From Chloroflexota bacterium (lineage in GTDB: Bacteria; Chloroflexota; FW602-bin22; JACPRP01), in contig JACQUC010000186.1 in the NCBI GenBank assembly GCA_016210495.1, positions 43,278-107,277 on the forward strand: a DNA stretch of 64,000 nt. Reading direction: 5' to 3'. The number at the start of each line of letters is the position of its first letter. Position 1 is the stretch's first letter. The position numbers and the translations under genes were made by a program. Positions 1 to 8,068 of this stretch are shown in pieces. Below the pieces are notes generated by a model, which was given only the letters and a program-made list of their open reading frames with translations, was not told the DNA's origin and did no database searches.

Positions 1-1082
1 AGAGCTCCGAGCACGGCACCGCTGCCGCGGAAGTCGTGCACGACATAGTGCCAAATGCCCGGCTGTATCTGGTGACCTACTACGACGAGGCTGAGCTTGG
101 CAACGCCGTCGATTGGCTCATTGGACAGGGCGTACAGATAATCAGCTTCTCGCTAGGCTATTTCAACAGTGCCGGCCCGGCCGACGGCTCGGGGACCGTC
201 AACGAGATCGTGGCAAGGGCCCGCAACGCCGGCATCTTATGGGTGACCGCCGCCGGGGATCAGGCCAGACGGCACTGGGAAGGCGCGTTCAACGATCCTG
301 ACGGCAATGGCTATCACAATCTCACGGGCAGCGCCGAGCGAAACTACGTCTCACTAGATCCTGCCGGACGTCAGGGCGCACGCCAGTTGTACGCCGTCTT
401 GAGCTGGGACGACTGGCCGGCCTCGAGCCTGGACTTCGGCCTGCTGCTGTTCAGGAGCGGTACGAGTTTGCCCGTCCATAGCGGTGCTCGGGGTGCCGGA
501 GGGGCACCTTTCGTTTGGCTGTATTATTCGCCGACGTTGGCGGGTTTGTACGAGCTTGCCATTCGAAAGGGTGACGACGACGTCATCACGAGGACAGTCC
601 ACCTTGAGCTCTACACCCGTGACAACGACCTCTCGTATTCGAGTGCGCCCAGCAGTTTGATGATCCCCGCCGACTCGCCGAACGCCCTCACCGTCGGCGC
701 TGTGTCTCACGACGGCGACTCGATAGAACCATTCAGCTCGCAAGGCCCAACGGATAGTCCGTTTCCAAGCTATCCGCCGCCCAGAACGAAGCCGGACATC
801 GTAGCTCCAGATAACGTGTCGACCGCAACGTATGGCCCTGGCTTGTTTTCCGGCACGTCGGCCGCCGCTGCCCACGTCGCGGGCGCCGCCGCATTGGTGC
901 TTTCCAAGTACCCGTCGTATACGCCCGCTCAGGTCCAGGGCTATCTCGAGGCGCAGGCCGAGGATCTCGGGCTCCGGGGCAAGGACAACCAGTCTGGCGC
1001 GGGAATGCTCCAACTGGACAGCCCGCCAACGTTGCGCGTTGCGCTGCCGGTGGTTATCAACAGCTACGTGGCGGGATGGTAG
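1..1082 (+). CDS. Secreted subtilisin-like (S8) serine protease, 5' end missing
   Basis: The frame is open from base 3, so the gene starts before the window. The part seen begins just before the catalytic His (HGTAAAE, bases 12-32) and runs through the Ser loop (GTSAAAAHVAG, about bases 856-888), so two of the three catalytic residues are visible and the Asp lies upstream. The position that usually carries the oxyanion-hole Asn (AAGN) reads AAGD here (about bases 250-261). A long insert lies between this point and the Ser loop, as in large S8 proteases with an inserted domain. The protein ends in ALPVVINSY, a short hydrophobic Leu-Pro tail like those of other secreted proteins I associate with Chloroflexota. 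The gene is read alone and is followed by a promoter-like site. The family call is secure; the substrate is unknown. Confidence 0.9.
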   Translation, partial: SSEHGTAAAEVVHDIVPNARLYLVTYYDEAELGNAVDWLIGQGVQIISFSLGYFNSAGPADGSGTVNEIVARARNAGILWVTAAGDQARRHWEGAFNDPDGNGYHNLTGSAERNYVSLDPAGRQGARQLYAVLSWDDWPASSLDFGLLLFRSGTSLPVHSGARGAGGAPFVWLYYSPTLAGLYELAIRKGDDDVITRTVHLELYTRDNDLSYSSAPSSLMIPADSPNALTVGAVSHDGDSIEPFSSQGPTDSPFPSYPPPRTKPDIVAPDNVSTATYGPGLFSGTSAAAAHVAGAAALVLSKYPSYTPAQVQGYLEAQAEDLGLRGKDNQSGAGMLQLDSPPTLRVALPVVINSYVAGW

Positions 1083-1145
1083 CTAGCTTTGCTCCTGACA
1101 ACGGGCGCTCCTGCAAAGTGTGCGCAAGCGCACCGATCTATTGTT

Positions 1146-1174
1146 TTATCAGGCACCGACCAGGGGTGTATACT
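1146..1174 (+). promoter_or_regulatory. Possible sigma70-type promoter for the DUF1989 gene
   Basis: TTATCA and TATACT are separated by 17 bp, about 55 bp before the GTG start of the next gene. The -35 is only a partial match. Confidence 0.4.
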
Positions 1175-1229
1175 ATATAGGTTACCGGCAAGAAAGAGTT
1201 CCGCTTTGCGCGGTTGAGGGAGGAATCCT

Positions 1230-1856
1230 GTGGGTGAGCAAGGCTACGGCACGGTTGCCGAGGAAAAGGTGATTCCGGGAGGCGGCTGGGCGGCTACCGT
1301 CGTAAGAAAAGGCCAGATCATACGCATAGTCGACCTGCAAGGCCAACAGGTTGCCGACTTTGTTTGCTTCAACAAGGACAATTACCACGAGAAGTTGGCT
1401 TCCGGCAACACCGTAATGTACAACCGTACGATCAAGATTACCACGGGCCACCATCTGTTTTCCACCTCTAGCCGCAGGATGTTTACTTTGCTCACAGACA
1501 AGGTTGGTGTCCACGACATCGTCTGCGGCTCGTGCAGCGACGAGAGCTACGACTACCGGTTCGGACTGAGCGGCCATTCCAGTTGCATGGGCAATTTCGC
1601 AAAGGCTCTGAAACCGTACGAGATAGCTCCGCATGAAATACCTTACGCGTTCAACATTTTTATGGATTGGTCGATTGCGCCTGATGGATCGGTCACACCT
1701 AGATCCGCTGCTTCAAAGGCCGGCGACTATCTGGACTTGCTCGCGCAGATGGACTGTCTCGTTGCAATATCCGTTTGTCCCCAGGATTTGACACCCACCA
1801 ACGCCTTCAACCCGACTCCGATGAAGTACATCATCTACGACTACCGACCTGCATAG
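1230..1856 (+). CDS. DUF1989 (urea carboxylase-associated) family protein
   Basis: A protein of 208 residues covering the whole length expected for DUF1989. It opens with the family signature in which a PGGGW turn is followed by a strand and GQQVADF (about residues 10-50). It continues with a His pair in TTGHHLFS, Cys residues in VCGSCSDE and a His-rich GHSSC, and closes with NAFNPTPM. Members are often found beside urea carboxylase or allophanate hydrolase, where they are thought to help in nitrogen release, but the reaction is not established and neither partner is in this window. The GTG start is set by GAGGGAGGA a few bases upstream. It stands first in a + strand catabolic cluster with nitroreductase, RidA and molybdenum hydroxylase genes, which suggests a role with a nitrogen-containing substrate (inference). 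Confidence 0.82.
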   Translation: MGEQGYGTVAEEKVIPGGGWAATVVRKGQIIRIVDLQGQQVADFVCFNKDNYHEKLASGNTVMYNRTIKITTGHHLFSTSSRRMFTLLTDKVGVHDIVCGSCSDESYDYRFGLSGHSSCMGNFAKALKPYEIAPHEIPYAFNIFMDWSIAPDGSVTPRSAASKAGDYLDLLAQMDCLVAISVCPQDLTPTNAFNPTPMKYIIYDYRPA

Positions 1857-1881
1857 TAGCAAGCTGATCGCCGCGAGGCTC

Positions 1882-1910
1882 TTCAACCTGGAAGCCGATA
1901 GTGGTATACT
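1882..1910 (+). promoter_or_regulatory. Possible promoter for the nitroreductase gene
   Basis: A good -10 (TATACT) with a poor -35 (TTCAAC) at 17 bp, about 50 bp before the GTG start. Confidence 0.3.
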
Positions 1911-1960
1911 GTCCACAAGTTGCCTCGCGCCGCCATAAGATAGCACAAGGAGGGGATTCT

Positions 1961-3175
1961 GTGCCCGACCAGGCCAACGTTAACATAGCCGACGTGGTTA
2001 TGAACGCCATTAAGAGTAGGAGAAGCATCCGCAAGTATACCGGCCAGGAAGTAACCGATGAGACGATACGTCTTATCTTGGAGGCTGCTCGTTGGGCTCC
2101 ATCAGGCGAGAATAGCCAGGGATGGCGTTTCATTGTCGTGCGTGATGCTGCTACGAAGAAACGTCTTAACGAACTGGCCACCGGCGCCAGTGGCCGACAG
2201 TTTTCTGCGGAATATCTGGCGCAGAAGATGGAGCGCCGCTTCGAAACCCTCAAGGATCCGTCAGAGCGCCAGCGCATCTTCAAGTCCCTCACCTCAGGGG
2301 CCGTCTCCGATTTCATGAACGAGGCAACGGTCATCATCTGCGTCTGCGGTCGCAGGGAGGTCTGGGACCTGCCGTTCGACAACTCTGCGGCTACAGAGAA
2401 TCTGCTCCTTATGGCAAGTGCCCTGGGTCTCGGCGCCTGCTGGGTCATTGCGCCATTTGAGGATGTTCGGGACGAGGAACTGGCGAATCAGTTGCTTCAC
2501 GTTCCCAGGGGTTATAAGCTAATCACTACGGTCACGCTTGGCTATCCTGCCCGCATACCGGGCCCTCGACCGCGCAAGCCGCTCGACGAACTCGTTTTCT
2601 ACGAGCGCTTTGGTAACGTCGATCAGGAGTCCAAGACGGCGTCCTTCAACGTGACGCCGGGACCTGCCAAGTCACCGCCTTCCGATTACCTGAACGACCT
2701 CATTTTCGATATTGAGAAGAACTTCTGGATCGAGCGTGGCGGTGGCACCAGATTCAGAACCCCGACTATCGGGTGGACCCACCTCGAGAGGCATAAGGAG
2801 CGCCTATCTTCTGGAGGCTCGGTCGCAGGATGCGTCGACGTCGTAAGAGAGTTTCTCAAAGAAAACGGCGTAGTCGATCAGTTCGACGTCGAGCTGGGGA
2901 ACAGCACGGTCCTCGATGGTTCGGTGACTTTCAGCCACATCCAGACGGCCGAGATATGTGTCCGGGGCTGTGCCCACCTCTCGATTGAGCGTGAGATGGT
3001 GGAAGCCGGGCTGGAGCCCTACGTTTGCCCTTGCGCCAACGCTTTCTCGTACGCGGTGCGAAGGGTTGAAGGCATTTGGGCCGAGCTGGCCGCGATCAAG
3101 ATCGATCAAGACCGCTGCACAGTTAAGCAGGTGCTGCTGCTGCCTAAGTACATAGATGGAGCGCGCTGGTCTTAG
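1961..3175 (+). CDS. Nitroreductase-family flavoprotein with an extra Cys-rich C-terminal domain
   Basis: Residues 1 to about 215 form a nitroreductase fold: the FMN-binding SRRSIRKY near the N-terminus, EAARWAPSGENSQGW, and a late LGLGACWV segment. Such proteins use FMN and NAD(P)H to reduce nitro groups, quinones or activated double bonds, or act as dehalogenases. The remaining ~190 residues are not part of the usual enzyme of about 200 residues. They contain CVRGC and CPCANAF, which could bind a metal or cluster; I do not recognise this domain. The start was placed at GTG 1961 because AAGGAGGGG lies at the right distance; an upstream in-frame GTG at 1901 has no ribosome site. The gene lies between DUF1989 and RidA genes, so a catabolic role is likely. 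Substrate unknown. Confidence 0.82.
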   Translation: MPDQANVNIADVVMNAIKSRRSIRKYTGQEVTDETIRLILEAARWAPSGENSQGWRFIVVRDAATKKRLNELATGASGRQFSAEYLAQKMERRFETLKDPSERQRIFKSLTSGAVSDFMNEATVIICVCGRREVWDLPFDNSAATENLLLMASALGLGACWVIAPFEDVRDEELANQLLHVPRGYKLITTVTLGYPARIPGPRPRKPLDELVFYERFGNVDQESKTASFNVTPGPAKSPPSDYLNDLIFDIEKNFWIERGGGTRFRTPTIGWTHLERHKERLSSGGSVAGCVDVVREFLKENGVVDQFDVELGNSTVLDGSVTFSHIQTAEICVRGCAHLSIEREMVEAGLEPYVCPCANAFSYAVRRVEGIWAELAAIKIDQDRCTVKQVLLLPKYIDGARWS

Positions 3176-3300
3176 AGCGACCGCAAAGACCGCTCCCTTC
3201 CGTAGCGCGAGCTCGTTCCGCGCCCGCGGGGCAGCACAAGGCCGCGAGCCATTGGGTGTTCTTAAAGGACATAAAAACTAGCATCAAAAGGAGTAGCTCG

Positions 3301-3762
3301 ATGGAGCGAGAGCTCATCACGACAACAGAGGCCCCCGAGATACGAGGCAGCTACGCTATCGGCGCCAAGTGTGGACCGTTCCTGTTCCTTTCCGGCCAGG
3401 TTCCGGTGTATCCCGACGGCAAAGTGGTCCTTAGCTTCGCCGACCTTCGCGATGAGGAGGGACGAGCCCTGGCCAGTGGTCGTGTACCAACCGACGCGCG
3501 CGAGGGGCCCATCGCCGCGCAGACCTGGCTCATCTACTCCAAGATCAAGAAGATTCTGGAGGAAAACGGTTCCTCGATGGACAACATAGTCCATCAGATG
3601 ATCTACATCACAGATATGAGCCTGTTTCCGACGATGGAGCGGGTGAGGATGAAGGTTTTCCCTCAAAACCCACCGCCTACCACCACGGTCGGCGTGACTG
3701 CTCTGGCGATTCCTGGTGTGTTAATCGAAATCCAGGTCAATGCGCTGGTTCCCGACAGGTAG
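3301..3762 (+). CDS. RidA (YjgF/UK114) family protein
   Basis: 153 residues, slightly longer than the usual ~130. It has the family core FLFLSGQVPVYPDG, the KIKKILEENGSSMDNIV helix and the final GVLIEIQVNALV strand. RidA proteins are small trimers that hydrolyse reactive enamine or imine intermediates to ketones and ammonia; related subgroups in gene clusters act as pathway deaminases. The final-strand motif has Glu (IEIQV) in the region where archetypal RidA subgroups also keep an acidic residue, but the key Arg of the archetype is not evident, so this may be a pathway-specific subgroup. ATG 3301 was chosen because AAAAGGAG precedes it; the longer in-frame extension has no such site. It lies 145 bp before the molybdenum hydroxylase gene. 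Confidence 0.88.
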   Translation: MERELITTTEAPEIRGSYAIGAKCGPFLFLSGQVPVYPDGKVVLSFADLRDEEGRALASGRVPTDAREGPIAAQTWLIYSKIKKILEENGSSMDNIVHQMIYITDMSLFPTMERVRMKVFPQNPPPTTTVGVTALAIPGVLIEIQVNALVPDR

Positions 3763-3821
3763 CTTCGGCGCTCTCTTCGGCTAGCCCCACACTGAAAGCG
3801 CGGATGCGGTGGCGAGGTTGT

Positions 3822-3851
3822 TTGTCCGCGCATAACCGAATAGGGTATCAC
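3822..3851 (+). promoter_or_regulatory. Weak promoter candidate before the molybdenum hydroxylase gene
   Basis: TTGTCC and TATCAC spaced by 18 bp, 56 bp before the GTG start. Both hexamers are imperfect. Confidence 0.25.
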
Positions 3852-3906
3852 TAGACCATCTTTCCGAAAGTCGGGATGGCTAACATCGTGGAGAGGAGTT
3901 GCAGAA

Positions 3907-6183
3907 GTGTTAGCGAGCGTCATCGGACAGAGCATCCAGCGAATCGATGCGCTGGAAAAGATTACCGGTGCGGCGGAGTACGTTGGAGACCTGTCCCTCA
4001 AGGGGATGCTCTGGGGAAAGGTTCTCCGCAGCCCTCTAGCCCACGCCAGAATACTCACCATCGATAGCGCCCGTGCTAGGAGACTCGCCGGTGTACGAAC
4101 TGTAACCACCTTCGATGATACCCCCAGGGTTCCGTGGAATAGCGCGGGCCTGCCTCCTTCCAAGGGAACGACACTCACTCCGGACCAATATATTCTTGCC
4201 GATAAGGCCAGATACGTCGGTGACGCCGTCGCGGCAGTCGCCGCCGTCGACGAGGACACGGCCAGGGAAGCTCTCGAGTTGATCAGCGTGGAATACGAGC
4301 CTCTGCCGGCCGTGCTAGACCCGTTGGAAGCTATGGCCAATGGTGCTCCCATCCTCCATTCCGCAGAACGGAACATCGCCGCGCATCTGCCCGTAGGCAT
4401 TGGCTCTGTGGAAGCCGGCTTCGAACAGGCAGATCAGGTATTCGAAGATACCTATCGTACCCAGAAGGTCTTTCAGTGCACCATTGAGCCATGCAGCGTT
4501 TCTCTCGCTACGTTTGATAAATCTGGCAGGCTGACCGTTTGGTCATCCACGCAGATGCCCCATTCGGCGCGCGCCTTGATAGCCAGAGCGATGGACATGC
4601 CCATCGGCAGGGTACGGGTGATCAAGCCATATGTCGGCGGCGCTTTTGGCAGTCGCCTGGGCATCGTCAACGAAGCGATATGCTCCTTGCTGGCCCAGAA
4701 ATCTGGCAAGCCCGTGATGGTGCAATACAGCCGCGAGGAATCCTTCATCGGCTCCGAGTCTCGCCATCCAATAATCCTGCAGCTCAAGACCGGCGTCAAA
4801 CGTGATGGCACCTTCACGGCTCGGCAGCTAAAGACCATTATCGACGCCGGCGCCTATACGACTCACACGACTTCGTTTGCCCGTCCCTATGTCGGGTTCT
4901 GGTTAGCCATGTACAAGTGTCCGAACATTCGCATTGACGCCTATTCAGTCCACACCAACACGCCGCCCAGCGGCGCTTACCGGGGCTACGGCAACCCCCA
5001 GGCGGTTTTCGCCGTCGAATCACAGGTCGACGACATCGCGGCTGCGCTGGGTATTGATGCCCTGGAGATGCGTATCAAGAACCATCCGTGCCGAGGCGAG
5101 CCGTGGGGCAAAACAAGCTGGGCGATTGAGAGCTGCGGATTGGAAGAGGCCATCGAAAGGGCAGCGGCCAGCATCGGTTGGAAGGAGAAGCGAGGCCGCG
5201 CCGCAGCCGGACCCAAGAAGCGAGGCGTCGGCATGGCTTACATGATGCACGGGTCTGGTGCGCGGCCGGGACTTACCGAGCTGTCGTCTGCTATTATCAA
5301 GATTAACGAGGATGGCAGCGCGAATGTGGTTTACAGCACCACCGACTCTGGGCAGGGATCGGCGACTGCCCTTTCACAGATCGCAGCCGAGGAGATGGGT
5401 CTGCGGTTCGAGGATGTACTTATCACTCTTACTACCGATACGGACGTGACACCCTTCGATGTCGGCAGCCACGCCAGCCGTCAGATCTACTCTGGCGGCA
5501 ACGCCGTGCGCACCGCGGCTGCCGACGTCAAGGAGAAGATACTTGCCCAGGCCGCCAAGATGCTCGAGGTTTCGCCAGGAGACCTGCAAATCAAGGATTC
5601 ATACGTCAGCGTCAAAGGCAGTCCCGACAGAGGCCTTTCAGTAGGGGTAGTTGCCAGGGAGGCTCACTTCGGCAAGAGCGGGCTCGCGCACCAGATAATC
5701 GGCGTGGCCAGCAAGGAGCCCCCGGGCACCCCTCCTGCATATGCGGCGCAGTTTGCCGAGGTAGAGGTGGACACCGAGACGGGCATGGTGAGCGTTATCA
5801 AGATGGCGGCTGCGCACGACGTCGGCACAGCGATTAACCCGGCCAACGTGGAGGGCCAGATCGAGGGCGCGCTGCAACAAGGTATCGGCTTCGCTCTCAC
5901 GGAACAGTTCGTTGTCAGTCGCAGCAGCGGTGAGCCATTGAACGCGAACTTCACAGACTACAAACTACTGACATCGGTCGACATGCCGGTGGTGGATACG
6001 ATAATCGTGGAGGCTCCGGCGCTGACCGGGCCGTTCGGCGCCAAGAGCATCGGCGAGTCGGGCTTGGTGGCTACCGCCGCCGCCATTGGCAACGCTATCG
6101 CCGATGCGGTCGGCATCAGACTGAAGGAGCTGCCTTTTACGTCGGAGGCAATTCTGAAGGCGTTGCGCGAAAAGCAATCGTAG
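3907..6183 (+). CDS. Xanthine dehydrogenase-family molybdopterin-binding subunit (aerobic-type hydroxylase large chain)
   Basis: 758 residues, normal for a stand-alone large subunit. Residues 1-115 are the a/b hammerhead domain (GSIQRIDALEK-like opening, then SPLAHARI). The rest is the molybdopterin-binding domain, with GGAFGSR (about residue 243), SGAYRGYGNPQ, TTDSGQGSATAL and a late GAKSIGESG that supplies the conserved active-site Glu. The family hydroxylates N-heterocycles, purines, aldehydes or CO using water. It normally needs a [2Fe-2S] subunit and often a FAD subunit; neither is encoded in this window. GTG start with GAGGAG upstream. The stop codon TAG lies inside a GTAGGGGCG repeat. 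It follows RidA and precedes two cupins, consistent with attack on an aromatic N-heterocycle, but the substrate cannot be read from sequence. Confidence 0.9.
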   Translation: MLASVIGQSIQRIDALEKITGAAEYVGDLSLKGMLWGKVLRSPLAHARILTIDSARARRLAGVRTVTTFDDTPRVPWNSAGLPPSKGTTLTPDQYILADKARYVGDAVAAVAAVDEDTAREALELISVEYEPLPAVLDPLEAMANGAPILHSAERNIAAHLPVGIGSVEAGFEQADQVFEDTYRTQKVFQCTIEPCSVSLATFDKSGRLTVWSSTQMPHSARALIARAMDMPIGRVRVIKPYVGGAFGSRLGIVNEAICSLLAQKSGKPVMVQYSREESFIGSESRHPIILQLKTGVKRDGTFTARQLKTIIDAGAYTTHTTSFARPYVGFWLAMYKCPNIRIDAYSVHTNTPPSGAYRGYGNPQAVFAVESQVDDIAAALGIDALEMRIKNHPCRGEPWGKTSWAIESCGLEEAIERAAASIGWKEKRGRAAAGPKKRGVGMAYMMHGSGARPGLTELSSAIIKINEDGSANVVYSTTDSGQGSATALSQIAAEEMGLRFEDVLITLTTDTDVTPFDVGSHASRQIYSGGNAVRTAAADVKEKILAQAAKMLEVSPGDLQIKDSYVSVKGSPDRGLSVGVVAREAHFGKSGLAHQIIGVASKEPPGTPPAYAAQFAEVEVDTETGMVSVIKMAAAHDVGTAINPANVEGQIEGALQQGIGFALTEQFVVSRSSGEPLNANFTDYKLLTSVDMPVVDTIIVEAPALTGPFGAKSIGESGLVATAAAIGNAIADAVGIRLKELPFTSEAILKALREKQS

Positions 6184-6250
6184 GGGCGTCCCGAAACGGG
6201 ATCCCGATTCCATCGGGAGACGTCTCTGTCCGCCCGGGGTGGGGTGGGAG
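6180..6250 (+). repeat. Intergenic palindromic repeat, copy at the 3' end of the molybdenum hydroxylase gene
   Basis: Begins GTAGGGGCG, which contains the preceding gene's TAG stop, and ends GTCCGCCC followed by GGGGTGGGGTGGG. The same head and tail are found on the - strand at 62020-62064 and 63380-63424. The inner stem is degenerate in this copy. Confidence 0.6.
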
Positions 6251-6293
6251 CATCACGGCCGTTTTGCATCGAAATCCACTCGAGGAGGTAACG

Positions 6294-6803
6294 GTGGCAG
6301 AGACCGAACGCGTTCGGACGCGAGAGCGTGAGCCGTCGTCCCAGGACTCCTACGAGCGCCTGCTCAAGTATCTCTACGACCTGCGCGATAGGGCCTTCAA
6401 GGGTCGGATCGTCATCCCGGCCGACGAGCAGAGATGGGAGAAGACCAGGCAGGGACAGATCAAATATTTCATTGCCCGTGGCGCCGATACCAACAGCGCC
6501 CTCAGAGACTGGGTCGTCTTCATCCACGACATCCGACTTCATTCGGGCAAGCACCGTCACCAGGGTGGGCTTGTGATCTACGTCATTGAAGGCGAAGGCT
6601 ATACCGAGGTCGACGACGAAAAGTTCGAGTGGGAGGCAGGAGACCTGTTACTCTTGCCGATTAAAGAGGGCGGCGTGGTGCACAAGCACTATAACAAGCG
6701 CCCGGGCGAGAACTGCAAATGGATGGCCTTCATCTACCGGCCCTTTGGCGACGAGCTGGGCTCGTACATAGAGCAAAAGGAGAACTCGTCAGAATACAGG
6801 TGA
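6294..6803 (+). CDS. Cupin-domain protein, first of a tandem pair
   Basis: 169 residues with one conserved-barrel cupin domain at about residues 75-150. Metal ligands are visible as H-x-H-Q in GKHRHQGG, a Glu in IEGEGYTEV and a His in VVHKHYN, an arrangement typical of Fe/Mn/Ni cupin dioxygenases or isomerases. The N-terminal third is charged and helical (DSYERLLKYLYDLRDRAFKG). GTG 6294 is chosen over the upstream in-frame ATG because GAGGAGGT precedes it and because the paralogue just downstream starts at the same residue. The stop is 10 bp from the next start, so the two are co-transcribed. The reaction is unknown; ring cleavage or oxidation downstream of the molybdenum hydroxylase is a reasonable guess. 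Confidence 0.85.
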   Translation: MAETERVRTREREPSSQDSYERLLKYLYDLRDRAFKGRIVIPADEQRWEKTRQGQIKYFIARGADTNSALRDWVVFIHDIRLHSGKHRHQGGLVIYVIEGEGYTEVDDEKFEWEAGDLLLLPIKEGGVVHKHYNKRPGENCKWMAFIYRPFGDELGSYIEQKENSSEYR

Positions 6804-6813
6804 GGAGACGTCG

Positions 6814-7323
6814 ATGGCAGAGACCGAACGCGTGCGTATGAGGGAGCGCGAGCCCTCCGTGCAGGATTCCTACGAGCGACAGATTAGATACCTGATGGAG
6901 CTGAGGGACCGGGCCTTCAAGGGTCGGGTGGTCGTCAAGGCGGATGAGCAGAAATGGGAGCAAACCAGGCAGGGCCACATCAAGTTCTACATTTGCCGTG
7001 AGGCTGATACGAACAGTGTACTGAGGGATTGGGCTGTCTTCATCCACGATATCAGGACCCACTCGGGAAAGCACCGCCATCAAGGTGGGCTGGTGATTTA
7101 CGTTATCGAGGGTGAAGGATACACTGAGGTCGACGACCAGAAGTTCGAGTGGGAGGCGGGAGATCTGTTGCTGCTGCCCATTAAGGAGGGCGGGGTGGTG
7201 CACAAACACTACAACAAGCGCCCTGGCGAGAACTGCAAATGGATGGCCTTCATTTATCGGCCTCTGGGGGATGAAATCGGCTGCTATCTGGAGCAGAGAG
7301 AGAATTCGCCAGAGTATAAGTGA
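6814..7323 (+). CDS. Cupin-domain protein, second of a tandem pair
   Basis: Exactly the same length (169 residues) as the preceding cupin, with about 29 differences by eye. Nearly all lie outside the barrel; the block from GKHRHQGG to AFIYRP is almost unchanged, with a single E-to-Q difference. All metal ligands are kept, so both copies are probably active. Differences cluster in the helical N-terminus and in KYFIARGAD versus KFYICREAD, which may tune partner or substrate choice. ATG start with TGAGGAG immediately upstream. A recent tandem duplication with conserved active sites suggests dosage or a hetero-oligomer (inference). Confidence 0.85.
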   Translation: MAETERVRMREREPSVQDSYERQIRYLMELRDRAFKGRVVVKADEQKWEQTRQGHIKFYICREADTNSVLRDWAVFIHDIRTHSGKHRHQGGLVIYVIEGEGYTEVDDQKFEWEAGDLLLLPIKEGGVVHKHYNKRPGENCKWMAFIYRPLGDEIGCYLEQRENSPEYK

Positions 7324-7338
7324 ACCGATGAGGCACAC

Positions 7339-7430
7339 TTGGGGAAGCTCGTCATCACGGCGGCAGTTACTGGATCGTTTACGACGCGAGATAACAGTCC
7401 CTGTGTTCCATACACGCCGCGAGAGATCTC
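7339..7430 (+). pseudogene. 5' fragment of a DUF849 (BKACE, beta-keto acid cleavage) gene
   Basis: From a TTG codon at 7339 preceded by ATGAGG, the frame reads GKLVITAAVTGSFTTRD and then SPCVPYTPREIS. This matches the start of DUF849 / beta-keto acid cleavage enzymes (strand, TAA-TGS, then P-x-x-P-x-TP-EI). After about 30 residues the match is lost and another frame carries an alpha/beta-hydrolase nucleophile elbow. A full enzyme has about 280-310 residues, so only the first tenth survives. It is read as the remnant of a deletion that fused two genes, or as a chimeric assembly join. Confidence 0.55.
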
Positions 7431-7940
7431 GTCATTGTTGGGCACAGCGTGGGTGCCAGCAAGGCCGCTTACTATCAGAGCCAGCGTGGGAATCCGAAAG
7501 TGAAGGGCCTGGTACTCTGTGCCCCTCCAGACCTTTCTCAGGCGTTTCTCGCGGAGAAGCCCGCGTTCAGGACAACGTTGTCCGCGGCGGCTGAGGAGGT
7601 CCAGGAAGGTCGAGCCGAGGAGATCCTCGTTACCAGGCTGCCACTGCGTGGCTTTGTGAGCGCGCGAACCTTTCTGAACAAATACGGCCCGAACGAAATA
7701 GCAAACCTTCTGAACTACGTCGACGCAATCACGTGCCCGGTCCTCCTCGTCTGCGGCACACTCGACCATCTTGTGCAGTATGCTGAAGTGATCAGGTAAA
7801 AGACCACGGGTCTCGGCTGGGAATACTTATTTGTCGAGGGGGGCGATCACGAGTACACCGGCTGCGAGGATGTCGTCGCCCGCTCGCTGTCTATGTGGCT
7901 GGATAAGACCGTCGTTCGAAGCAATAGTGACCATGCTTAG
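7395..7940 (+). pseudogene. Alpha/beta-hydrolase remnant, 5' truncated and with an in-frame stop
   Basis: The frame shows the nucleophile elbow VIVGHSVGASKA (7431-7466), a cap helix region, and ITCPVLLVCGTLDHLV, which carries the acid residue. It then hits TAA at 7797-7799. The same frame continues past this stop with FVEGGDHEYTGCEDVV, which holds the catalytic His, and ends at TAG 7938-7940. So the three catalytic elements are in one frame but split by a stop, and the first ~100 residues before the elbow (including the oxyanion loop) are absent, replaced by a DUF849-like start in another frame. This supports a decayed gene. A sequencing error could explain the stop but not the missing N-terminus. 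Confidence 0.7.
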
Positions 7941-7986
7941 TCTGAAAGTCCGCCGTAAAAATAGGATAAATTTGCCAGATTAACCC

Positions 7987-8015
7987 TTGACATTTAGCCA
8001 GGCTAGTGGTATAGT
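7987..8015 (+). promoter_or_regulatory. Strong sigma70-type promoter
   Basis: Perfect TTGACA at 7987-7992 and TATAGT at 8010-8015, with 17 bp between. It drives the small coiled-coil gene at 8069. Confidence 0.75.
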
Positions 8016-8029
8016 CCCTCGCGGCTGGT

Positions 8030-8045
8030 TCAAACCGCGGTTTGA
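8030..8045. promoter_or_regulatory. Perfect 16-bp palindrome at an operator position
   Basis: TCAAACCG followed by CGGTTTGA, an exact inverted repeat with no spacer. It starts about 8 bp after the predicted transcription start of the promoter at 7987-8015, where a bound repressor would block transcription. No regulator gene of a known family lies next to it. Confidence 0.5.
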
Positions 8046-8068
8046 TTCGATTGGAGGAGAGGTGGGGG

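Noticed and set aside
354..1013. Long frame on the - strand across the protease gene
   Set aside because: It is the antisense shadow of a clearly conserved S8 protease, Arg-rich and without recognisable motifs.
7112..7594. + strand frame across the second cupin and the hydrolase remnant
   Set aside because: It is a shifted frame over the conserved cupin, rich in Ser/Arg/Cys and with no family similarity.
8018..8050. tRNA-like GGTTCAAA segment
   Set aside because: Without acceptor and anticodon stems around it; the region is better explained as promoter plus palindrome.
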